A stretch of 64,000 bases of DNA from Thioalkalivibrio sp. ALJ3 (GCF_000377205.1 NZ_KB897906.1:278272-342271); one strand, 5' to 3'; shown: positions 47,551 through 57,051, counted from the first letter of the stretch. Notes: a model not told the origin generated them from the sequence alone. Numbers and translations: made by a program.

Positions 47551-48336
47551 TCAGTGCTGAGCGCCCTCCCGGTGCTGGAAGTGAACCGGCTGCTCGGCGG
47601 GTGCCCTGGCGCTTCCGCCCGTACCGTGCGGACAGATGAACTCGTCGGCCTGGAGGGGGTCTTCGAGCGGGCACTTGAAGGGCGTTGGGTCCACATTGAG
47701 GCGGGCGCACTCGTCGGCGAGTGCCTCGTCCAGCCATGCCGCGGTCTCCGGATAGGGGGAGGCGGCATTCTGCTCCCGCAGCAGCGGCAGCAAGACGCCC
47801 TGCCACCCTCCCAGATGGTCCGTCAGGAATCGGACCACGGCTTCATGGGTTACCTCCGCGTGTTCGTCCCACCCCTCGGAAATGGCGTAGGCCTCCTTGA
47901 CCAGCAGGATCCCGTAGAACCCCAGCTGAACGGCCAGGTGATCGGGTCGCTCGGCGTCCTCATCCGACGTGTCGAGGCCAAAGGCCTGGTAGAAGCCGCT
48001 GATATCCGCCAGCAGCGGACCCGGCCCGGCGAGCTGGGTACTGCCAGCATAAGTGGCCGAGTGTAGGGAACAGGCCGTCCGGCCCATGAACAGGCGCGTG
48101 TACTCCGCCCTAAGGGTTTCGTCGTCGGCTGCTGCCCAGACTTCCACCACCGAGGATCCCGATGGAAGCACGGCGAGGATCTGGGGAGTAACGGCCGCTT
48201 CCAGTGCCTGGTGGATCCTCGCGCCGTCCCCGAGTCCTGGATAGGCAAAACAGGTGCCCAGAATCCGAAATCGGTAGGCCCGCGCGAGGAGATCAGAGAT
48301 CTGGGGCTCCGGTGATTGGTTTTGCGCGCTGCACAT
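47551..48336 (-). CDS. TorD-family chaperone (molybdoenzyme maturation)
   Basis: 261 residues from the ATG at 48336, an all-helical TorD/DmsD-like redox enzyme maturation protein: LARAYRFRILGTCFAYPG, LRAEYTRLFMG and DHLAVQLGFYGILLVKEA. Such chaperones load Mo-cofactor and proofread the Tat signal of their partner. It starts 4 bases after the gamma subunit gene, so it is the delta gene of the operon. A C-terminal CPLEDPLQADEFICPHGTGG tail has two Cys and may bind metal. Confidence 0.9.
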   Translation of the reverse strand: MCSAQNQSPEPQISDLLARAYRFRILGTCFAYPGLGDGARIHQALEAAVTPQILAVLPSGSSVVEVWAAADDETLRAEYTRLFMGRTACSLHSATYAGSTQLAGPGPLLADISGFYQAFGLDTSDEDAERPDHLAVQLGFYGILLVKEAYAISEGWDEHAEVTHEAVVRFLTDHLGGWQGVLLPLLREQNAASPYPETAAWLDEALADECARLNVDPTPFKCPLEDPLQADEFICPHGTGGSARAPAEQPVHFQHREGAQH

Positions 48337-48340
48337 GTGC

Positions 48341-49177
48341 TCACTCCTCGACCTTGAGGTCGATCCAGCTGGACCAGGACTTGCGGCCACCCACTTCGCG
48401 GTTTCCCCCGTCCCAGACAGCGAAGGCTGCAAGGGTATCGGTTCCCGGGGAGAGATCGGGATCGCCGGGCATCACTTGGTTGGCGGGCCGTGTGATCGCA
48501 ACGCGCCAGGTCCCGTCCTCCCAGACACCCCAGCCGTCGGCATGCTGCATGGGTTTGACGGTGAGGCTGCCCCATCCCTCCGCCATCTGTTCCAGCACGG
48601 GGCTTTCGAATGGTCGGGCCACCGGATTATCCACACCCATGGCCCCGGCAAAGGCCCGGGCGTCGGTGACTCTCAGCACCTCGTCCGGATAAACGTCGAC
48701 CAGGGCATAGGGATAGAGATCCCTTATGTCCGGCTCTCCATCGACCAGATCGCGCTGAAACGCGGCCCGCCACTGGAGGATGTTCACCTTGCCCCCAGGA
48801 TTGCCCATCATCGGGCTGGCGGGTCCCTCCACGGGAAACTGGACCGCCACCTGGTCGCCAAAGGCGTCCGTCAGGAACCAGTCATCGCGGGTGTCGTCCT
48901 CCCATTCGATCAGGATCCCGAGCCAGGTCCCGTTGTTGACGGCCCTGACCGTCAGCTCGGTCACCGCGATATCGGCGTGATGAGGCCGCGTGACCTGCTG
49001 GGGGTTCAGGCGTACCGTCACAGTGGGCGCCTCTTCCCAGAACGCCGCCTCCGGATCGTTGAAGGGCCCGGTGGCATCCACCGGGACTGCGCGCAGGGTA
49101 TCGGCCGCGGCCATGGGTGCCACGACCATGGCCACCACCAGGGTGGCCAGGCTGCAGTGCAATGCGGTCTTGTTCAT
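48341..49177 (-). CDS. Type II molybdoenzyme gamma subunit (heme b)
   Basis: 278 residues with a signal peptide (about 1-25, ending MAAA). The family (EbdC/SerC/ClrC/DdhC) carries heme b with Met and Lys ligands; candidates are Met123/Met124 (SPMMGNPGG) and Lys266 (GGRKSWSSWIDLK). It is the periplasmic electron-transfer subunit. Placed 15 bp after the beta subunit stop in a continuous operon. Confidence 0.88.
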   Translation of the reverse strand: MNKTALHCSLATLVVAMVVAPMAAADTLRAVPVDATGPFNDPEAAFWEEAPTVTVRLNPQQVTRPHHADIAVTELTVRAVNNGTWLGILIEWEDDTRDDWFLTDAFGDQVAVQFPVEGPASPMMGNPGGKVNILQWRAAFQRDLVDGEPDIRDLYPYALVDVYPDEVLRVTDARAFAGAMGVDNPVARPFESPVLEQMAEGWGSLTVKPMQHADGWGVWEDGTWRVAITRPANQVMPGDPDLSPGTDTLAAFAVWDGGNREVGGRKSWSSWIDLKVEE

Positions 49178-49191
49178 GGCTGGCCCTCCTG

Positions 49192-50319
49192 TCAGGTCAC
49201 ATTGGTCCGGTGCACGTCGAGATCCGAGTCGTACTCGACCCGCATGTAGATGGGCTCGCGCATCGGTACCCGCACCACCTCGGCGCGTTTGGCGTCGTAG
49301 CCGATCACGTTCCTTCCCTCGACCTTGAAGTGGTGAATGATCTCGGGGGTGGCGCCGAACAGGAGCATCGCACCCAGCAGCTGGGGGTCCTCACTCGCAC
49401 GCTTGTAGGTGTCGATGGCGTCCTCCACGCCCCAGCCGAACATCTGCCGCAGGTACTGCGGCGGGACATGGATCGGCGGGATATAGAAGGTGTTCGGCTC
49501 CAGGCCAAACTGGGGGTAGAGCGGCTTGCCGATCTTGGCCCCATGGATCAGGTAATCCATGGGGTTGTCCTCGCGGATCTCGTCGGGCCGGGAGATGAAG
49601 CCCTGGAGCCGGATCTTGCCGATGCAGGTGATCGTGCACTGGGTCTGCCGGTTGTTCTCGATGGCCGGGTAGCAGCCGATGCACTTCTCCGACACACGCG
49701 TAACCGGGTTGAACATCACCTTCTTGTAGGGACATCCCTTGACGCATTCCCGGTAACCCCGGCAGCGCTGCTGGTCCAGGAGAACGATCCCGTCTTCCGG
49801 CCGCTTGTAGATGGACTGCCGGGGGCAGGCGGACAGGCAGGCGGGATAGGTGCAGTGATTGCAGATGCGGGGCAGGTAGTACATCCACTGCATGTGCGGC
49901 ATGGTCAGCAGCGCCCCCTGCTCCATGGATCCGGTGCAGTCGTCTTCCCCGATGTTGGGATAGGCCCAGTCCTCGTCATCGGGTGTATAGCCCAGGACGA
50001 TCTCGCCATCCGGGGCCGCCTCGAACAGGGTCCTGCCCTGGTATTCGGGGCCATCCATCTCCTGCACGCCGTGCTTGTCCAGGATGTTCACATCCCAGCC
50101 CAGCGGGTAGTAGCCGTAGGGCTTGGTTTCGACGTTGTTCCAGAGCATCTGCTCCTGGCCACGCCCCGAGGTCCAGGTCGTCTTGCAGGCGACCGTGCAG
50201 GTCTGGCAGGCGATGCACTTGTTGGTATCGAAGATCATGGCGAATTGTTTCTCGGGCCGGACCCCCTCGAAGGGGTAGTCCATCTCGCGACCGAGTTGCC
50301 AGTTGTAGACGCGGGACAT
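49192..50319 (-). CDS. Type II molybdoenzyme beta subunit (iron-sulfur)
   Basis: 375 residues with four ferredoxin-like cysteine groups: Cys35, 38, 41, 45; Cys153, 156, 161, 165; Cys186, 192, 196 with Tyr189 where a fourth Cys would be, giving a [3Fe-4S] site; and Cys213, 216, 228, 232. This is the layout of NarH/EbdB/SerB/ClrB. It has no signal peptide and would be exported with the alpha subunit. It lies 20 bp after the alpha stop. Confidence 0.95.
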   Translation of the reverse strand: MSRVYNWQLGREMDYPFEGVRPEKQFAMIFDTNKCIACQTCTVACKTTWTSGRGQEQMLWNNVETKPYGYYPLGWDVNILDKHGVQEMDGPEYQGRTLFEAAPDGEIVLGYTPDDEDWAYPNIGEDDCTGSMEQGALLTMPHMQWMYYLPRICNHCTYPACLSACPRQSIYKRPEDGIVLLDQQRCRGYRECVKGCPYKKVMFNPVTRVSEKCIGCYPAIENNRQTQCTITCIGKIRLQGFISRPDEIREDNPMDYLIHGAKIGKPLYPQFGLEPNTFYIPPIHVPPQYLRQMFGWGVEDAIDTYKRASEDPQLLGAMLLFGATPEIIHHFKVEGRNVIGYDAKRAEVVRVPMREPIYMRVEYDSDLDVHRTNVT

Positions 50320-50338
50320 GGCGAGTCTCCTTGAGCCG

Positions 50339-53300
50339 TTATTCGTCGGTATCGCGGATGAAGTCGCCCGCGAGATAGCGTTTCATGGCGTCGCTTTCAG
50401 ACGTGGGCCGCAGCCCCAGGGTGACGGGGCGCCAGGCGCCCTCGCCCCCGATGCCGCCCGGTTCGGCCTTGGTGATCTTCGCCATGGCCTCGCGGGGGGC
50501 ACCCGTCACGCAGTGGACATCCGCGGCGAAACCGCGGCCCTGGACATGGCTGAACAGGCTCCTCCAGACCAGACTGTTGGTCTGATGGGTGGGCTTGAGC
50601 CAGGAGCGGGTCAAGCTCTGGTGTCCGCCGTAGCGGAACATGGACTGGTAGTTGGTCTCGGGGTTCTTGGCGAGACCGTCCTCCCGTTCCTCGTGCCCCT
50701 TCACCGAGCCCGGGGTAGCCATGTAGCCGTTGAACCACATCCGTGTGACCCCCGGCGGCGTGCCGGGGTAGTACCGCGCCCGGGCCATGAGGCGGGCCAC
50801 CTTGTAGGCCTCCTCCTTGCCCTCTTCCTGCCAGCCGCGGAACGGCAGCTCCTTGGGATCCCCGTCGATCCAGACATAGTCCCCGTCCTCGACGCCCAGC
50901 TCGCGGGCGTCGTCGGGGTGGATGTCCACATACAGTTCGCTGGAGCCGGGCATCCGCTTGTCGCGCCGGTAGATATCGCCGAAGGGCCCGAACAGCACCA
51001 TCATGTAGTCGGTGTCGATCGGAGTCGTGTGGGCGCCATGCCGGTACTTCGGCGTATGGAAGATGTAGCGGTAGCCGTCCCCCAGCAGCGGGTGCGTGCT
51101 TTCCAGGATCTCTTCCCCGGTGCGTACCACGTTTCGCATCTGGCGGGGCTGGTGGCCCAGGTCGTCCGGGTCCATGCCCCAGTCCTCCGGCACTTTGGGG
51201 CGGATCGCCGGATGGTCCTTGGCCAGGATCACGCAGGGCTCGTGGAAGGTGGAGTCCGAGGGCTCGCGATAGACGACCATATTCTCGCCGGCCTCGATGA
51301 ACTCCTGCTCCGGACGGTAGAACTCCAGCCGCCCGGTCTTGGTGTACCAGGGCTTGGACTCGTGTACCTGCTCGTAACTGAAGATCCGCGGGTAGGTCCG
51401 GGTATTCATCAGGGCGGGTACGCCCCGACGGGCGAGCCCGTTAATGGTCTCGAACCGGTAGCCGCGCGTGGCCGCCGAGTAATCCAGGATCCGCTGCAGG
51501 TAGATGTCCACCCGGTTGTCGGCGACGAACTTCCAGTAATCCTCGAACCGCTGGTCCCCCGTCTCCTCGGCCAGGGCCCGGGAAACCAGGAGATAGGTTT
51601 CCATGTCGTGGACGGTGCCGTAGGTCCGTCGCAGCGGAGTGGAGGGGAACACCTGGAGGAACGGATTGGTGTTCGAGGCGGTCATGTCCGGGTACTTGAA
51701 CTCCATCCAGGAGTCCACTCCGTAGACGATGTCGCTGTACTCGCAGGACCCGGTCCACCACCAGTCGTTGTAGACCACCAGTTCCGTGTTGGGCAGCGTG
51801 TTGTTGACCACGTCGTAGTGGCCCTTGGTGTTGCCCAGGCTGGAGTTGGAGTTCGCTTGCCAGATCGCCTTGGTCGGGGTGGGCACATGATTGCCGGTGG
51901 TGATGACCTTGTCCCCGGCCTGCATGATCCGTTCGCCGTTCGACCAGTAGTGCATGGACTCGTAACGGATGGTGGAACGCCGCTTCACCTCCCCGTTCGG
52001 GTCCAGCTGGATGTCGAACGGGTCCTCGGAGGTCCACTCACCGGCCCCGGAGAACAGTGTCACGCGGTAGTTGCCCGCGTAGCTGCCGATATTGCCCCCG
52101 TGGCGACCCACACTGCCGGTCAGCGCCAGCAGCATGAAGATCGCGCGGTCCTTGTTGTCGTTGTTCCAGAACTGGTTCGGGCCCATGCCGCAGGCAATCA
52201 GCGTCTTGCCCGAGTGTTCGGCAACGTCTTTGGCCAGCCGGGTCACGGCCTCGGCGGGTGCCCAGGTAATCTTGCTGACCTGCTCGGGCTGGAGGTTCTC
52301 GTCGATGTACTGCCGGGTCAGGTCGAAGACCGGGCGCACCTTGACGGTCTCGCCGTTGGCCAGCGGCACCTCGAACTCGCCCTCCAGGGCCGGATCCACC
52401 CCCAGCTTCTCGAAGTGATCGCCCACCTGGTCGGTGGCCACGGCGGCCGGCTTGTCCTCGTTCCGATCCCAGACCACGTAGTCCGCGAAATCACCTTTCA
52501 GGTGCGCCGGGATGTAGCGGCCTTCCTGCTGGTGGGTGAGCGGGGCCTCTTCCCCTTCCGCCAGCACATGGGTCCAGTTGTCGGGCTCCGCGTCCTGATG
52601 GTCGGGGAACACATCGGTGGCCTTCAGACGCTCCAGGGTGTCCATCCTGACGAGCGCCGGAAGATCGGTGTACCGCTTGACGAAGGACTCGTCATAACGG
52701 CCCTCCCGCATGATCACGCCGGCCGCACCCAGCGCCAGGGCCGGATCGGTGCCGGGACGGATCACGATCACGTCATCGCACTTGTTGGCGGTGGCCGAAT
52801 ACTCGACGGTAACGCCGATGGTCTTGGCCCCCTTCAGCCGCGCCTCGGTCAGCCAGTGGCTGTCGGGCATCTTGGTGCAGATCCAGTTCATGCCCCAGGC
52901 GATGACCACCTCGGCGTTCTCGCAGTCATGAAACTCGAAATCGTTGGTCTGATCGCCGCACACCATGGTGTGCCCCGGGGGCAGGTCGGTATGCCAGGAG
53001 TACGAGTCCCAGGCACCGCTGCCCTTGGCCTCGTCGGGGTCCACGCCGCGGACGTGGTGGTCCAGCAGCGCCATGGAATTGCCCATCCGGAAGTTACCCA
53101 GAATGCGGGTAGCGCCAAGCTTGGCCATGCCACCCCGGTACTTCATGGTCCGGGTGCCGGCGCCCTCCATCGCATCGATCATTGAGGACTCGTATCCCTG
53201 GGCCTCCAGATACCGGCGGCCCTGGTCCCCGGAGTAGGTTTCCGCGATGTTCTTCAGCGCCTTCGCGTGATACTGGGCCGCCTCCTCGAAGTCGACCTTG

Positions 53301-53821
53301 ATCCAGCCGTCCCATCCCCGGTTCAGCAACTCGCCGGGCGGTTTCCCGGTCGCCGCATCACGCGGAAAGCCACGGTCCACCCAGTCCTTGAAGCCCTTGC
53401 GCAGGAAGGCGCCCTTCACCCGCCGGTCGCCGTACAGGCGCCGGGTCAGCACCAGGCCCTTCTGGCAGCAGCGGGGATCCCAGCGGTGGGAGGCCTGGTT
53501 GCCGTACAGGTCCGTGGCCTTTCCGTAGCCATAGGTCGGCTCGATCCGCACCAGGACCTTGTTCTTGTAATAGGCCCGGAGCAGACAGTTGTGGGTATCG
53601 TTAGGCGCGCAGGTGAAGACAAAGGAGCCGTCGGTCCGATACAGATCCCGGTACATCTGCTCCCAGTCGCGATCCGGATAATCGGCAAGCGGGTTCTCGA
53701 CGCTGACCGGCGAGAGGAACCGGAACTGCGCCAGCAGCGCACCCGGGTAAGTGGCGGCACCGAAGCCGGCCAAACCGGCCAGTTGCAGAAAGCGCCGACG
53801 AGAGAAGGGGATGTCTGCCAT
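50339..53821 (-). CDS. Type II DMSO-reductase-family molybdopterin subunit
   Basis: 1160 residues, the catalytic bis-MGD subunit, related to ethylbenzene dehydrogenase, selenate/chlorate reductase, DMS dehydrogenase and perchlorate reductase. It has a Tat signal SRRRFLQLAG (7-16), an FS0 cluster region with Cys71, His77, Cys79 and Cys118/119, and the Asp motif SYSWHTDLPPG with the probable molybdenum ligand Asp279, as in NarG-type enzymes. Periplasmic. The start at 53821 follows GGAGGTGA. The substrate (oxyanion, dimethyl sulfide or hydrocarbon) cannot be read from sequence. An FNR-type box lies upstream. Confidence 0.94.
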   Translation of the reverse strand: MADIPFSRRRFLQLAGLAGFGAATYPGALLAQFRFLSPVSVENPLADYPDRDWEQMYRDLYRTDGSFVFTCAPNDTHNCLLRAYYKNKVLVRIEPTYGYGKATDLYGNQASHRWDPRCCQKGLVLTRRLYGDRRVKGAFLRKGFKDWVDRGFPRDAATGKPPGELLNRGWDGWIKVDFEEAAQYHAKALKNIAETYSGDQGRRYLEAQGYESSMIDAMEGAGTRTMKYRGGMAKLGATRILGNFRMGNSMALLDHHVRGVDPDEAKGSGAWDSYSWHTDLPPGHTMVCGDQTNDFEFHDCENAEVVIAWGMNWICTKMPDSHWLTEARLKGAKTIGVTVEYSATANKCDDVIVIRPGTDPALALGAAGVIMREGRYDESFVKRYTDLPALVRMDTLERLKATDVFPDHQDAEPDNWTHVLAEGEEAPLTHQQEGRYIPAHLKGDFADYVVWDRNEDKPAAVATDQVGDHFEKLGVDPALEGEFEVPLANGETVKVRPVFDLTRQYIDENLQPEQVSKITWAPAEAVTRLAKDVAEHSGKTLIACGMGPNQFWNNDNKDRAIFMLLALTGSVGRHGGNIGSYAGNYRVTLFSGAGEWTSEDPFDIQLDPNGEVKRRSTIRYESMHYWSNGERIMQAGDKVITTGNHVPTPTKAIWQANSNSSLGNTKGHYDVVNNTLPNTELVVYNDWWWTGSCEYSDIVYGVDSWMEFKYPDMTASNTNPFLQVFPSTPLRRTYGTVHDMETYLLVSRALAEETGDQRFEDYWKFVADNRVDIYLQRILDYSAATRGYRFETINGLARRGVPALMNTRTYPRIFSYEQVHESKPWYTKTGRLEFYRPEQEFIEAGENMVVYREPSDSTFHEPCVILAKDHPAIRPKVPEDWGMDPDDLGHQPRQMRNVVRTGEEILESTHPLLGDGYRYIFHTPKYRHGAHTTPIDTDYMMVLFGPFGDIYRRDKRMPGSSELYVDIHPDDARELGVEDGDYVWIDGDPKELPFRGWQEEGKEEAYKVARLMARARYYPGTPPGVTRMWFNGYMATPGSVKGHEEREDGLAKNPETNYQSMFRYGGHQSLTRSWLKPTHQTNSLVWRSLFSHVQGRGFAADVHCVTGAPREAMAKITKAEPGGIGGEGAWRPVTLGLRPTSESDAMKRYLAGDFIRDTDE

Positions 53822-53889
53822 GGTCTCACCTCCGGTCCTAAGTCCGAGCCTGGTGAGAACCACGATCCTCCTCGATCACGCAGCTTTTA

Positions 53890-53903
53890 TTGATTCATAT
53901 CAA
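53890..53903 (-). promoter_or_regulatory. FNR/ANR-type binding site upstream of the molybdoenzyme operon
   Basis: TTGAT-TCAT-ATCAA, a perfect match to the FNR consensus TTGAT-N4-ATCAA (it is nearly symmetric, so it reads on both strands). Its centre is about 75 bases upstream of the alpha start at 53821. This suggests activation when oxygen is low. A clear -10 is not visible. Confidence 0.78.
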
Positions 53904-53975
53904 ATAAAGCATCAACTCTCCGTAAGGATGGAACGACAGTGTCGAAAGTGCTGGATGGGCAGGGCAACCGTGCCC

Positions 53976-54728
53976 CTATTTCGCCATAACAGCCATTGCC
54001 TCTGGATCAAACGCCCACTGCTTGTCCCCCAAGCGGAACAGCAGCTTTCCTTCGGCCCAACCAGTCGCGTCGTACTGTCGTTGCTCCGGGCTGAGATCGT
54101 CGTGCACGGGGGCCCGTACCGGGTACGCGCTTGCGTCCATCGAGTCGCTCGGCGATTCACGGTCCACCACCGTCAGAGTGCGGTCACCAGCAGGCCCTTC
54201 CTGCACGAACACCGCATAGCGTCCATCCTCACTCCAGGGCCCGACCGTGACGCTTCCCCCATACTGAAACGCCGCCGGACTCGCCTGGCCGCTGTCCGTC
54301 TGCACCAGCCAGCCCGCACCATGGGCCGCACCGCTGGTAGTCACCGCCAACCAGGCTTCGTCCGGGGACGCCTCGGCCTCCCGGAATCGGTCGGCCGCAC
54401 CGAAGGCAGTCTGCTCGTCTACCTGGATGTCGCCGGGCAGATCCTCGATGCGGAGCAGTTTGGTGCCATTGCTGGCCCGAATGTGGTCATCGCCGATCTC
54501 GAGGGGAGCCATCATCGCGGCCTCTTCGTGCCCTGGTGCCCCCGGCGATGGCTCGTCCTGCTCCGACTGCGTGCAGCCACTGGCCACAATCAACCCGACG
54601 ACGATGCCCACATTGAGCCGCAGGACGGGGCCCGGCGTATTGCGGCGGGTTGCAGCCCACGACTCGCCAGGACTCCGCCGCTGCTGCAGCCCACCCTCTT
54701 GTTGTCGACCGTCCGCCCAGCTCTTCAT
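53976..54728 (-). CDS. Lipoprotein with TolB/WD40-like repeats, unknown function
   Basis: 250 residues from the ATG at 54728. The hydrophobic stretch ends in a VASGC lipobox, but the N-region before it is unusually long (about 40 residues), so the start may be further downstream. The mature protein has short beta-propeller-like strands (SPDEAWLAVTT, SEDGRYAVFVQEGPAG, EGKLLFRLGDKQW). It lies just before the molybdoenzyme operon, same strand, 154 bp from the alpha start. Role unknown. Confidence 0.68.
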   Translation of the reverse strand: MKSWADGRQQEGGLQQRRSPGESWAATRRNTPGPVLRLNVGIVVGLIVASGCTQSEQDEPSPGAPGHEEAAMMAPLEIGDDHIRASNGTKLLRIEDLPGDIQVDEQTAFGAADRFREAEASPDEAWLAVTTSGAAHGAGWLVQTDSGQASPAAFQYGGSVTVGPWSEDGRYAVFVQEGPAGDRTLTVVDRESPSDSMDASAYPVRAPVHDDLSPEQRQYDATGWAEGKLLFRLGDKQWAFDPEAMAVMAK

Positions 54729-54952
54729 GGCTGCACCATCAACGCGTAACTGCATTGGGGTCAAACCGAAGCCTCTGTACGCACCGCCGCGCCCGAAGCC
54801 CACAGTGGCCCACCTGATCCCGAAGACACCGTCACACCCGCATATAGGTGCGGAAACTCCGCACAGCGGCTATCTTTTAAGCGCGGGACAGGGCAATCCC
54901 GCCGTCGGGCACGGCATCACGCGACCCGCATGAGCAACCGCAGGGGGGAAAC

Positions 54953-56227
54953 ATGCCAGGGAAATGGATCGTGGGCGTCCTTGCAGTGGCCGCCGCAGGA
55001 ATCGGCTACTACCACTACGAGATCCGCCAGGTCGAACAGAAGCTCGACGACATGGCGGAAACCCTCCAGCCACTCGGCACGCTGCATTACGCCGACGTCG
55101 GCATCGGCCTCGGTGGCCAGCTTCATGTGAACCGGATCCTGTTCGAACCGCGCGATACAGCCGTGGGCCGCATACGGGCCGAACGCATCACCCTGGAGAC
55201 CGGCAACCTTTGGCACCTCCTCCGCCTGCGGCACACCCTGGATGCCCGGCGCCTGCCCCGGCAACTCGGCTTTGCCATCAACGGCCTGACCCTTCCAGCC
55301 GGCTTCACGACCGGTGCACAGGGCGACGTCCCGGCGCTTTGGCTCGACACCGCCGGTTGCGGCTCCTATCAGGCCGCCCCGCCGGATGACCTGCTGGCCG
55401 CCCTCGGCTATCGCGACATCCCGCTGGACATGAGTATTCGCTACCACCTGGAAGAGCAGCACAACCGCTTTACGGTGCACAGCACCCTGGGCATGGGCCC
55501 GCTGGGCCTGGGCACATCTACGGGGCATTTCGAGCTCCAGGCGGCCTCGAACCGGGTCCGCGATGTCGCGCCCGCCCTGATGACGGCCTCGTTGCGGTCC
55601 CTGACCGTGGATTACGAGGACCGCGGGTACTATCCCGCTCTGATGGAGTTGTGTGCGGCCGAGATGGGCATGGAGCACCAGCAATACCTCGAACACCACA
55701 AAGCCGCTTGGCTCGAAGCCTGGGAACCCTTCGGGGTGCAACCGGGTCCCCTGATGGTTGAGGCCTATGGCCACTTCATCCAGCAGCCCCGGGGCTACTC
55801 CGTACGCTTCGGCCCGATCGAAAATCCGGCCTTGCTTTGGTCCAACCTCGACTCGCCGACCCAGTGGCTGGGGCAGGTCGAGTCCAGTCTGAGCGTGGCC
55901 GGTCGGCCCTTCGGTCGCCTGGATCTGCGCCCGATCTCCCCGCGTCCCGCCAGACAGGCCGCGGCTGCGGGCGCGCGGGGGGACACGCCTGTCAATACCT
56001 CGGGTCAAACCGCCGAGCCGCCGCGTGTACCGACCATCGCGTTGAATACACTGGGCGACCACATTGGCCGCAGCCTCCGCATCACCCTTGCCGACGGACG
56101 GGCCCGCAACGGCGAACTACTCGAAGTACACGAAGGGCACATCCGCGTGCGTCGGCGCTTCGGCAGTGGCTACATGGTCATCCCGATCGCCCTGGCCGAC
56201 ATCGACGAGGTGCGCTCATTGCGATAA
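54953..56227 (+). CDS. Large exported/anchored protein of unknown family
   Basis: 424 residues with a strong GGGGGGAAAC SD. N-terminal membrane anchor (about 4-22, IVGVLAVAAAGIGYYHY), then a beta-rich region of AsmA/DUF945-like flavour (GTLHYADVGIGLGGQLHVNRILFEP, FTVHSTLGMGPLGLGTSTGHFEL), an Ala/Arg linker, and a C-terminal ~60 residue segment (DHIGRSLRITLADGRARNGELLEVHEGHIRVRRRF) that resembles a small Sm/LSm-like beta barrel. No assignment is certain. Confidence 0.7.
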   Translation: MPGKWIVGVLAVAAAGIGYYHYEIRQVEQKLDDMAETLQPLGTLHYADVGIGLGGQLHVNRILFEPRDTAVGRIRAERITLETGNLWHLLRLRHTLDARRLPRQLGFAINGLTLPAGFTTGAQGDVPALWLDTAGCGSYQAAPPDDLLAALGYRDIPLDMSIRYHLEEQHNRFTVHSTLGMGPLGLGTSTGHFELQAASNRVRDVAPALMTASLRSLTVDYEDRGYYPALMELCAAEMGMEHQQYLEHHKAAWLEAWEPFGVQPGPLMVEAYGHFIQQPRGYSVRFGPIENPALLWSNLDSPTQWLGQVESSLSVAGRPFGRLDLRPISPRPARQAAAAGARGDTPVNTSGQTAEPPRVPTIALNTLGDHIGRSLRITLADGRARNGELLEVHEGHIRVRRRFGSGYMVIPIALADIDEVRSLR

Positions 56228-56280
56228 ACCCCAACACGTGGGTCCACACGGACAAAGCCACACGAACCATCGCGCTCAGA

Positions 56281-57051
56281 CTAAACCGAGTTTCGAACGT
56301 GCCGGCTCAGTGAACTTGCGATTAGATGCACATCCGGATCAGACATTACCCGGTCGCTGTGATCAATAAACGCCGGCAGAGCCTTTGGGTTCAGCACCCA
56401 CACATCACTGCCCTTTGACTCCGCGGTGGGCTGGACAAACCACCCCGGGAACACCACCACCGGCCGTACTGGCACCTTCTTCCCTGTCAACTCCATGACT
56501 TGTTCCCTTACCCACGCCGCGCACGCCTGCGCCTGACGAACCGGATTCCGCTCCGGCGTGTACCCCGCCACCCGTACCTGGTCCCCATCGAACACGATCT
56601 GTGGCCCACCTTTTGCGGGCTTGGAATATGTCTTCGTTTCAATCGCATACACCCCGCTCGGATGAATCACTACGTGATCCACGTTGAACCCATCACCGGG
56701 GAGGTCGTGAAGTATATGGGCACCGCGATCACGTAAACGCTCAAGGTATTGCCCAACGGCCTTTTCGCCATCAAGCCCCTGCCGCAAGTTGTGCACCCGG
56801 ATGCGGGTTTTCCAGACAATAACCCCCACAGCAATCACAAAAAGAACGGTTAGCACAGTCCAGATCGCCAGCGGCACTTCAAATCCCCGCCACCAACGTA
56901 GCCATTCCAACAGCGTAATTGCCACCATGACTCCGGCTGCGACCATATAGGCCATCGCACGGTCGTTGATCAGACGATCAATCTCCTGTTCTAGCGACTC
57001 GCCCGGATTACGAAGGGGCCTCGCTTTGAGCGGCGATTTTTTGTTGGGCAC
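56281..57051 (-). CDS. NERD-domain membrane protein
   Basis: 256 residues from a GTG at 57051 with GAGAGGAAC upstream; an ATG at 57081 has no SD. Two transmembrane helices (about 37-52 and 63-80) followed by a NERD domain: GEKAVGQYLERL, then FNVDHVVIHPSGVYAIETKTY with the Asp...Glu-x-Lys nuclease-like motif. NERD domains are suspected nucleases; the role is unknown. The gene looks slightly less GC-rich than its neighbours. Confidence 0.86.
   Translation of the reverse strand: MPNKKSPLKARPLRNPGESLEQEIDRLINDRAMAYMVAAGVMVAITLLEWLRWWRGFEVPLAIWTVLTVLFVIAVGVIVWKTRIRVHNLRQGLDGEKAVGQYLERLRDRGAHILHDLPGDGFNVDHVVIHPSGVYAIETKTYSKPAKGGPQIVFDGDQVRVAGYTPERNPVRQAQACAAWVREQVMELTGKKVPVRPVVVFPGWFVQPTAESKGSDVWVLNPKALPAFIDHSDRVMSDPDVHLIASSLSRHVRNSV

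Noticed and set aside
49117-50334. 405-codon plus-strand frame
   Set aside because: Antisense to the beta subunit gene with its iron-sulfur cysteines.
50318-53185. 955-codon open frame on the plus strand
   Set aside because: Antisense of the molybdopterin subunit; arises from high GC at third positions. The minus-strand protein has Tat signal and cofactor motifs, this one has none.
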